A DNA stretch of 64,000 nucleotides, from positions 9,989,979-10,053,978 of the forward strand of contig CAJINV010000003.1 in the NCBI GenBank assembly GCA_905178155.1, read 5' to 3'. A program made the position numbers and the translations under genes. Positions 55,825 to 64,000 of the stretch are shown here, in pieces (position 1 is the first letter of the stretch; each line of letters opens with the position of its first letter). The notes under the pieces are model-generated. The model did not search any database. It worked only from the letters and a program-made list of their open reading frames with translations, and had not been told where the DNA came from. Source of the DNA: Amoebophrya sp. A120. Taxonomy: Eukaryota > Sar > Dinophyceae > Syndiniales > Amoebophryaceae.

Positions 55825-56694
55825 GCGAACACGTCGGCGCCACAATAATTCTGTTGCTCAAATGCTCCGACTTGAAACCTCCATGATCTTGATCGAAACA
55901 CAGCCAATCCGTTTTGCTCCAGGACTGCACTCAAAGTCAGGCCCTGCTTCCTAAGTGCTGCTATAAAATTCGGCATATATTCACTTGTGCACTTTTTTTC
56001 TAGGGGCGCCCATTTTGATTTAGAGTTATATATAGCGTTCTCATTTGCAAAAATGTTGTCTGATGCTATCACGTCCTTATTCACAACTTTCCACTGAGTC
56101 GCTCCGTTCTCGTCTCTGATTGCAGGTATATACACATTTAAGCTTTTTTACCATTTATTTTTATTGAGTAGGTATTACTAATTCTAATTCAACATCCATG
56201 TATCCTTTTATTTCATCTCAGACTCAGTCCACGCCAAAGCGCTGCCTCAGAAGTAGTGCCTGGCGCAGCAGGAGCGGAACGCGGCGCACCGAATGCGTAT
56301 TTCCTCTGCAAAAGGCGACACGCGGGGGAAGAAGGCTTTTGCTAGTGTATTTCACAAGTATCAAAATTCCATTTACGATCACGTAGAAAAATTCCATTTA
56401 CGCATTCGTTGTGCATACGGGTAAGGACGCAAATCTATCCTACATGCTCCCCAAAAACGTAGCACCCAGTATCTATCCGCGAGATGTGAATTTTTTGACA
56501 AAAAAGACAAAGGACGCGACGTGTTGTTGTTGGGGATTCTTTTGACTATCACATTCACACAACAGAAGCAGATCAACAAATACTCGTAAGAGCGTGTCCG
56601 TACAGTTGCCTTCACGTAGTTGCAAACATCAGCCAGACGTTCGCTGAAAAGTAATTTCTTGTTTCTCCCACGGTTACTCCATGTCCATTCCGAG

Positions 56695-56784
56695 GAACGT
56701 AAAGCAGCCAAGCAAGCTATGGCGCAACTAGGAAGTAGACAACCGGAGAAAGAAGCACTACACTTAATACATCAATTGGGCCCG
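56695..56784 (+). CDS. Candidate exon of the last gene
   Basis: After CATTCCGAG and before GTGGCG, 30 codons in phase 0: ERKAAKQAMAQLGSRQPEKE then ALHLIHQLGP. Charged helical character. No family recognised. Another candidate lies just after the strong acceptor TTTCATCTCAG at 56219. Confidence 0.4.
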
Positions 56785-57647
56785 GTGGCGACTACTTAAC
56801 AACAAGTACATCAGGGCGATGCTCTCAATCCAGTGTCACGACAACGGATGTGAACCGGGCCTGCTTCGCCCAGCAGGATTTTTTCACGTCTCTAAAACTT
56901 CTTTTGATTCACTGCTAGCCTCGCACTGATTTACTTGTAATTTCTTATCGGCAACTTGAACTATATTTAGGTCTATAGGAAGTCGCTTAGTGCTCCCGAT
57001 TGTGATAAGCTGATGAGTTGTTCATGATCACATAAATCTTCGGCGGCCCCAAAATCCTCTACCTGACAAAGGGGAGGCGGAGCTTCAGTTCTTTCGTGCG
57101 GACTCGGGATGATATTTTTCCCCCCTCAACGCTTTCCCATCTGCTCTGAAAGCTGCGGAGGCTACTAAAAACCGTTCTACCTGAAAGATGTTGCACAGCA
57201 CTCCTCTGTTATGAACACGACGATGAAGATAGAAGTCGCCTTGGTGAATGAATAGAGTGGCTCCCTTCATCATACGTCAAAACGAACTACATTGCGTGTT
57301 CTGAAAAGCGATGCCCTAAGTTCTTGTCTCGTCTTATATGCCATTGATAAATGGTTGGAAATTATATATTATATATAAAGAAAGAAAACGGTGTTGTTCC
57401 TGTTGCTGTACGTGTTTTTGCGCGAAGGCTGCCGAACAACACTTTTCTTCCAACACAGCGTTTTTCTTATACGAAAATTCATTGCGTGGGTTGCGAGTGT
57501 AGACTTTATGCATGCTTGAAGGATCTGCGACGTATATGATTTTTCGGCTACTCCTGAAGAAACAGTTTGTTACGCCTGAAGAGGTACTCGCTCGCCCGAA
57601 GAAGCGAGCACACAACTGAGTGTGGGGCTACGTTCTTTCTTACACAG

Positions 57648-60179
57648 GATACGCGAAGGTGGCGAAAGCCAAGGCACCCCCAGCCACATTAGCCAATATT
57701 GTGGAGTGGATGTGTATCCGAGGAAAAAAACGGCTTCTGGGTAAGAATCGCGTGAAAAAATTTCCTGCGTGACAAAATGAAACTACAAGAATACCAAGAA
57801 CTTGTCATGCATAGCTACTGCGTGAAGCCAAGCCCCTCATAGAGAGACTGAATATATGGTTGTCCGACACCGGCGGCTTCGAGTTCGACAGACTCCCACG
57901 AGCACTGGTTTTTTTTTTTGGATAATGTGCTGCGCCCCGACGGGGTATTACAAATGAGTATGGCTGAGGTTGAAGTTCTTTGTGGTTTAGTAAGACAGCG
58001 CTAGAACAGCCGGCGGCTTCGGAGGTTTTCGAGCGTTTTTGAAAAGCGAAGCGCTCTTGGTTAACTGGGTTTGTGGCAAACGATTCGCGCGGAGGCTCCT
58101 TGGTTCGCGGGAAGAGAATACGATGCAGGGGTGCCATCTAAAGTGGCGCCCTTCGGAGGTGCTGGCGCTTACCGGGTTATACATAAAGTGCTATGATAGA
58201 GGAAAGAGTAAAAGATCAGAGATCCTTCAGAAGAAAACTCTACAGAGGACGTGCAGAAGGTTGAAAAAAACAGGCGTAGCAAATCATTGAATTTGGTCTC
58301 AGACAAAGCGCAGTGCTGTGTTTGTGTGTCTGGGTGTTGCCGCGCCTCGTGTGTCTCACCGACCTCGCCCCCCGTCTGTCAGTGGTGGCAGGCGTACCTC
58401 TCCGCCGCTGCCGAGCGAACGCCGGCCGTTCGCTGAGGCCGCCGGGCGATCGTTCAGACGATTGCCCGTCTCCGTCAGAACGTTGACGCAAAAGCGCTTT
58501 TACGGGAGTAATTTCGCAAGTTCTCGCTCGTGTTTAAACATTCATAAGGCCGCGCATAGTATCAATTGAGAAAAGAGCGCTGTGATTCTGGTTTGTTAAC
58601 CACAAAAATCAAACTGGCTCCAGCTCCAAAATTGATCCTGATTGAAAGCGTCCCCGCAACAGAGTCAAGATGGGACATCTGCCAGACAAATCAACCAGCT
58701 TTGGCTGTTTGGCATGACACGTTTTTCCTCGTAGTGTAATCCTGTTGAGGTAGTTTAGAAGCGTCACATATCTAGCTTAGCATGCCGATTCTAGCATCAC
58801 AAAGTTCAAAACACGACTAAAAAATGCGTATCATAGGGGTCCTCATGAGAAACTTTGTTGGCTTTCTGAATTGCATGACAGCCCGGGGGTGGGGATGTTT
58901 TTACACAGAATAACTTTTTCTTTTCTGAAGGTTTAGGTGTAAATGCCTATACCTACTGTAGAAGGAGTCTATCTTTGTTGTTACACATGAAGCACGCTGG
59001 GAAACTGAGTCATATTGCGGAAGAAGGGCCCCGTCTTTGAAGAGCAAACAATTTCAATTTGTAATCTTGCGAAGAGATCAAGATCATGTGCAAATACTAA
59101 ATCAGAATGCGTCGTCTCTTGGTCTTGTTGATTCCGGTGGACAAATGATGCAATTGCAAGCGAAAACTCAATTGAGAGGGCCCGCGTGCATGAATTCTCA
59201 CACTAGCGGCATTCGTGCAAGGCGTCGTTACCACTACGCGCGCGCTGTGGTGGGAAGCGTTGGAAGCAGTACAGATAAGGGTCGAGGGCGACCGGGTTCT
59301 GCAAAAAGAAGGTTCACGCACCTTTGTGCTGCAGCTGCAAATTCCTGTCGGCACCGGATAGCAGCGATGCTTTCCCGTATCCGCTCCCAAGCAGGCGATT
59401 CTTGTGTGGTGGAGCCTGCGATTATTGGCTCGTTTCGCTGCCGCGCCACTTACTCTGACACCGCGTTGCAAATACTGCGCAAAGCGTCGCGGTCGACGCT
59501 GTTGCGGTTCCTCGTACCGAACTTGTTAGGGAAACTACAGCAGAGAGCCCTACAACGCTGGGAGCTGGGTGCGGAGCCACTGTTGCGGGTCGACGCGAAT
59601 ACTTCGGTTCCGGAGCTCATCAAGCTCTCTACTGCACAGCGGGAGCGCGGACGCAGTGTGCGGAACCACTGGCATGTGCGGGCCGCTCAGCGGAAGTTGC
59701 TGCGGGCGTTGCACCAAGCACAAGAGCAGGCTGCGAGCAGTGAGACACTGACATTCGCTCGGACAGATTTGATTGGACTTGATCAGGCGGCCCCGTATAC
59801 GAACGGCTGCCGCCAAGGGCACGAGTGGGAGGATGTAGAGGAGTACCTCCGATTGCATGAAGGCAGTCGCCTTCGACGCAAGATTGGCGCGTGGATATGG
59901 AGGGGGCGGTCCCTGTCCCCTTCGCGGCCGCAACTTGTCCGCGGGCTTCTCCGCGAGGTGCTGCGCGCGTACCTTCTCCGGGAAAGTTATCGACGCTATC
60001 CCGCGGGAGGTTGCAGCCCCCAGCTTCCTGTCTGCCTTGCGAAAGACACGGTGCAGATGGTGATGATATCTCGTGTACTATGGACGTCCCCGCCCTTTAA
60101 TACTGGCGTTTATGCATGTCCAGAGCCTGTCCAGTGCGCCTACCCGTGGGAGGCATGGTCGAATGTATGTTGTTCCTAA
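57648..60179 (+). CDS. Unrecognised basic protein (two exons visible)
   Basis: Exon 57648-57740 has a strong acceptor (TTTCTTACACAG) and donor (GTAAGA) and reads YAKVAKAKAPPATLANIVEW, then MCIRGKKRLL. The next exon is an open frame to TAA at 60179; it lacks an upstream ATG and is entered at AG 58991-58992 (phase fits) or at TAG ending 58961. It encodes about 395 residues, Arg-rich (about one in seven), mostly helical, for example LRKASRSTLLRFLVPNLLG and RGLLREVLRAYLLRESYRRY, with a Trp/Cys-containing C terminus. A GTATGT at 60165 could end it a few codons early. No domain was recognised. Its composition resembles the large protein at 1024-4090, but I see no convincing alignment. Confidence 0.6.
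58020..58180 (+). repeat. Possible TIR element fragment
   Basis: GGTTAACTGGGTTTGTGGCAAACG, then GGGTGCCATCTAAAGTGGCGCCCTTC-GGAGG follow the order of an internal segment of the family. The match is weak and the ends are lost. Confidence 0.3.
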
Positions 60180-60279
60180 TTTTACATCCTTGCAACTCTA
60201 ATTGTAATTAACCGCCTAGGCATAGCTCTCCTGTCAGTACGCAGTCGGATTACCACACTGGGAACCTGCTACCCCCCGG

Positions 60280-60950
60280 CGCAAGCCGCCGGGGGTGTGT
60301 GTCGTGGTGCAGGGGGCGAGTCCATTCAGTGCCTGCAGCTGTGCACTAGAAGTTCTGAGGGCAAATGCAGAAGGAAGGGATCAACGCCGCCCAGTGGGGA
60401 GCCAAAGATAACGCCACTCCTGGGCCGGCTTCCAGAGCGCCAAAAGGTGGCCAGCTTTGTCAACACATGCTGGCGGAGCCGGGGCGCCAACAAAGCCGCG
60501 CGAGGTCGCATCTTCGGAAGCTTCGCGCGGCTCGCTGGGCACTTGCTTTGTTCATCTTGCAATAAAGACCGCGCCCGCGGCTGCCCGCGTGCGTTGCTTG
60601 ATGTTGAGGCCGCCCTAGTTGGCCGCCCTCGCTACGGCATGGCACCGCGCGCCCTCTGGGGCGCGCAGGGCGGCGCGGGAAATCATTTGAAGGACGGATC
60701 AAACGCATGGCGCCCATGGCCTGCCAGATGCGCCCTTCGGGTGTGCTCATGTTCCGGCGAAGCGACAGGCCCGCAACCGCAGCGACGGTCCGGGGGAGCT
60801 TGCGGGAGAGGCTCCGGAAGTAGAGTGGAAGGCCAGAAAAGGGCCCCGCTTGAATGTTTGCGGGAAGATTCAGGCTCGCCTGTGTGTTACCTTTGTGAAA
60901 CCTCGTCCCGGCCCCTACCCTGTTAACTTCACCAAGAGCGCGGCAACAAG
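60280..60950. other. GC-rich repeat-like block
   Basis: Starts with the inverted repeat CCCCCCGGCG...CGCCGGGGG near 60275-60297. Sense frame of 209 codons unrecognised. Confidence 0.4.
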
Positions 60951-60954
60951 TGCG

Positions 60955-61180
60955 CCGTTAACTACTCGCGCCCGCGAGTTGACCCCCGGGCCGGCCGGCC
61001 GGACGGTTAGCTTGCGGCTTGAATGGTTCCCAATTTCTCAATCTGCCCAAGCAGCGAGTTTCTCAATCGGCTCTGTTTTGGGCTGGTTCAGCAGCTGAGA
61101 ACCATACAGGCCGCGAGTTAACCGCCCGGCTGGCCGCCGGAGGGTTAACTCGCGGGCGCGAGATAACTGTCGGCGCGTTT
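60955..61180. repeat. Large GC-rich inverted repeat
   Basis: Left arm GTTAACTACTCGCGCCCGCG onward, right arm GGGTTAACTCGCGGGCGCGA, arms of about 80-100 bases with small gaps. Inside the arms CGGTTAGCTTGCGGC-TGAATGGTTC pairs with GAACCATACAGGCCGCGAGTTAACCG. The centre carries TTCTCAATC-GCCCAAGCAGCGAG words. Confidence 0.75.
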
Positions 61181-61329
61181 TCTACCTCACTCCTGTGCAC
61201 TTTGCCCCGTGCGTGTCAATTTTATAGGTTACATTCCAAGTCACGTTATCAACGTGGAATCACGCTAGTCGAATCACGTTTGCAATAGAATCAAGCTAAT
61301 GGAGTCAAGTTATAATAGTCTGGCTTCAG

Positions 61330-64000
61330 GGTTTGGGGTCTACGGTTTGGGGTTTGTGGTCGTCGGCCAGGGCAGCCGCCGCCGGCCGGCGCCGCCTCTG
61401 TTTTCTCCCTGTTGCGCCAACGCGCCCCCTCGCCCTGCCCGCGCTTGTGGTTATGTTGTTGCCCCATTGTGGTTCTCGGTGCTCGCTCCCGCCGTGGCTC
61501 CTAGGCCGGGCTGGGTGCGTCATTCGTTCCGGCGGACCGGTGGGGCCGCCCGGCGTTCGTTTAGGTTGTGGACATTCGGCAAACGCGACCCCATGGCCAA
61601 CGTGATCCCGCTAGCTGGATTGCATTGCGAAACGTGACGCCAGATTTTGCCTAGCGCGATCGGGGTGGTTTCCAATTTTATGAGAGCCGGCTACGCCCCC
61701 CCCCCGTGACAGACAACCGCCGGGGGCGGATCTCTTCGGTTCGGGGGAGATGTTCCGGTGCCGATGGCGGCGGCAATCGCTGCGCAACAAAAAAGGCCCC
61801 CCCAGCGGCCTGCGCTGCTCCGGCCCCCCCGCCATTCATTTGATTTGCTAGCTAGCGGCCCCGCCTGACCCAGGGCGCGCAGGCGAGGAAAGCCGCCGCC
61901 CCGGCTTCTTTTAAATATCCTGCCCAATCCGTAGAATAGAAGAAGGCAGCAAAAGCAACGGGGGGCGCGCAATTTTGCCGTCATTCTCGACGCGGGGCGG
62001 GCGCGCGCGAGCCAGATGGGCGGGCCCTCATTCAATGCGCCCGAGGAACCCGAGCGCCGGAACGGGGCGGCCGCCCACCCACAAGGCCATGCGTGGACCG
62101 CCTTCCGGCTTCCGCCATGAAAAAGCGCGCGGGCGGGGAAATTTCCCTGCGGACAGGCCGGGGCCGGCGCGCTCGGGCCAATGCCGTCGCCGTTCAGACA
62201 GGAAGCCAGCCTCCGGCAGATTCGGGTAGGTAGAAAAAACCGCAGAGAGTTGCATTAGTTTCAAAGATGGGCCAGCTGCTGCGTCGACGGACGATTTTTC
62301 CGGGTGGGTGGCGCCTTCTCTTCTCCGTATAGCCGCAAGGGCGCCCGGGCTCCTTTTTGGGGGCCCCGCCCCATGTTTTCATTCCGTGTTTGAGGGCCTG
62401 CAACTTTCGCGCGGCCTGTTTTTGCCCCTTTCGGTTCGCCGTTTGCTTGGTGGGCGCCCCCGGCCTTTTTTCCCCGCCAGGGTGGCAGGTTTTGGGAATG
62501 CGTTGGGCCTTTGGTTTTCCAGCCTGGCGGCTGCTTGTGTGCCCCGCGTCGCCTTCGTGTGTTTGGGCCCCCGGGCTTGTGGCTGAAGCACCTACAGCCG
62601 AACAGGCGTGCCGGCGGCGGCGGCTTTCGCAGGTTCGCTCAGCCGGCGTGGCGTGCGTGATGGGCGCTTATCAGGTTGCGGCCAAATTCGCTCGGTTGCT
62701 TGCCGGCTTTTGTGCGCGTCTTGGGTGTCTTTCTTCTTGGCCGGGCCCGCGATAGTCATGCATCGGGAAGGTGACTCACTGCGATAGCCATTGCGAAGAT
62801 AGAAGCGCTCTAAGAGGCAGGCTTGGTTGCGATTCTTTTGGGCCTTCGCACTCGAGAAAATCTTCGCACTCGAGAAAAGGAGCGCGAGCGTTTCATATTT
62901 CCAAACTGCGCCACGAATTGGGGGCAAACACAGCGCAAAGCATTACGCAGGGCCCACGCAAGGCAGCGCGGTAAAAGCTGGAAGCCTTCGGGGTGCAGCT
63001 GGCCTTCTGCGCCGCAAACGGGGGTGGCCGGCGGGGTTTTTTTCCTTGGGGGGTGACGCTTGCGCCCTGGGTGTTTTGGGCGCAACCGATTGAAGCCCTG
63101 TCGCGCCTGGCCTACTTCCCGGCTGGGAAGTGTTTTCTTTTGATCCTCAGGCGGCGCCCTGCCGGCGCCGCACTCTGTGCTGCCTTCACTTGGCAGGGCC
63201 TTCGGGGACCCGTGTTTTCTCCCGCTCAACTGCCTCAGTCTGTCTCCGCTTTATGGCCTTCCTGGCGCAGAAGGTGGCGACAAGCGGGGCCCGGAGTTCG
63301 CCCAGTTCGGCCGATTCGTGCGGCCGCGCGCGCCCGCTGCTTGTTCTTTCCCGCCCCCCCTCGTACACCAGCGCGCCGCGCCTTAGCGCGCCACCTTTTG
63401 CGCCCGCCCCGTTGCGCGTAGTCTCCAGCAGGCGACGGCCGGCCGGGCCCGCTCCGGAACTTTGGTGGTGGGCGCGGGCCGGGATTAAAAGCACTAAAAA
63501 CCTTGGAGCTTTTACTTTGGTTGCCGGGCTCAGGCGTCACGCTCTGGAACTTTGACGGCCGAGATTAAGGGCCAAGCCTTACAACTCTGGCGGCCGAGAC
63601 TATGCCAGGGGCGCAAGAAGCTCGGCGCCCGGGATTAGGGGCAAAACTTTGAGGCGTTGCCTATCGAGGTGGAGCAGTTTGCCAATTCGCAAAGCGAAAG
63701 CGGTGGCGTGCGATTGTTGACAAAAAAGCTGGAACGCCGAACAGGCGGCAAAAGGTTTCGAACCCCAGCACTTTGGAAATTCGCGAAAGTTCTCAAAGTT
63801 CGAAAAGTCTGGCAAAATTTGAGGCGTGGGCCGGTAATTTTTTTCCCCCGGCAAGTCGCCGAACTGCCCCCGCTCAGCAGGTGGAGCTGTATGCGAGGGC
63901 GCCGGGACCAGAAAAATAAAAGGGAGGCGGGGAAGTAGGATAAAGCTAAGAGAAGCGGCCCTCCTTTAAAAAGCGCGCCTGTTAATATGTGTGCCATTTC
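61330..64000. other. GC-rich repeat-like DNA to the window end
   Basis: GC-rich blocks (61370-62760, 62990-63560) with C runs near 61690 and many open frames on both strands, none recognised. The right part (63660-63900) contains TTCGCGAAAGTTCTCAAAGTTC-type degenerate repeats like those at 19300-19740. Confidence 0.4.

Noticed and set aside
56219-56345. HMG-box-like phrase (PNAYFLCKRRHAGEEG) after a strong acceptor
   Set aside because: The frame stops soon after, and the rest of an HMG box is not found; too little to name.
1-64000. CRISPR arrays, bacterial operons or Shine-Dalgarno sites
   Set aside because: Repeats lack regular spacers, and the gene structure is clearly that of a eukaryote with introns.

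Overview
The window looks like nuclear DNA of a protist with motile cilia, most likely a dinoflagellate or close relative. Evidence for this: (1) positions 47439-47458 match 20 consecutive bases of the dinoflagellate spliced leader; (2) a recognisable gene for IQUB, a ciliary radial-spoke protein, is present; (3) every gene I can support lies on the + strand, as expected for unidirectional dinoflagellate gene arrays; (4) genes are broken into short exons by long introns full of repeats. Most splice sites I infer are GT-AG. There is no bacterial-style operon, rRNA, tRNA or CRISPR array that I can see. Exon borders were read by eye from reading frame, splice signals and phase matching, so all are provisional.

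Layout. About 1.0-4.1 kb: a large unrecognised protein (three phase-0 exons). 5.0-5.9 kb: a small protein with one membrane segment. 7.2-8.1 kb: candidate exons, the last hydrophobic and ending exactly where a transposon-like element begins. 8.1-10.9 kb: two copies of that element. 11.2-15.8 kb: scattered candidate exons, one with a ubiquitin-like fold. 16-24 kb: mostly repeats, including a striking foldback and two more element copies. 24.3-25.5 kb: G/C-run and other tandem repeats. 25.6-28.8 kb: C-terminal part of the IQUB-like gene, with a diverged tandem array in one intron and two apparent frameshifts. 29.9-32.3 kb: a degenerate ARF-like GTPase gene. 34.4-55.8 kb: a coiled-coil gene with about 11 exons whose introns hold further elements. 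56.2-60.2 kb: a last unrecognised gene. 60.3-64 kb: GC-rich repeat DNA with a second large foldback.

The dominant structural theme is a family of about 690-1100 bp elements with an 11-bp terminal inverted repeat (GTAGTGAGGTC/GACCTCACTAC). I count four long copies plus about eight relics or truncated copies, all in the same orientation as the genes. GC-rich repeat blocks alternate with AT-richer single-copy DNA that carries the exons. The IQUB-like and ARF-like proteins and the long coiled-coil protein would fit a ciliary or cytoskeletal neighbourhood, but only the IQUB assignment is strong.
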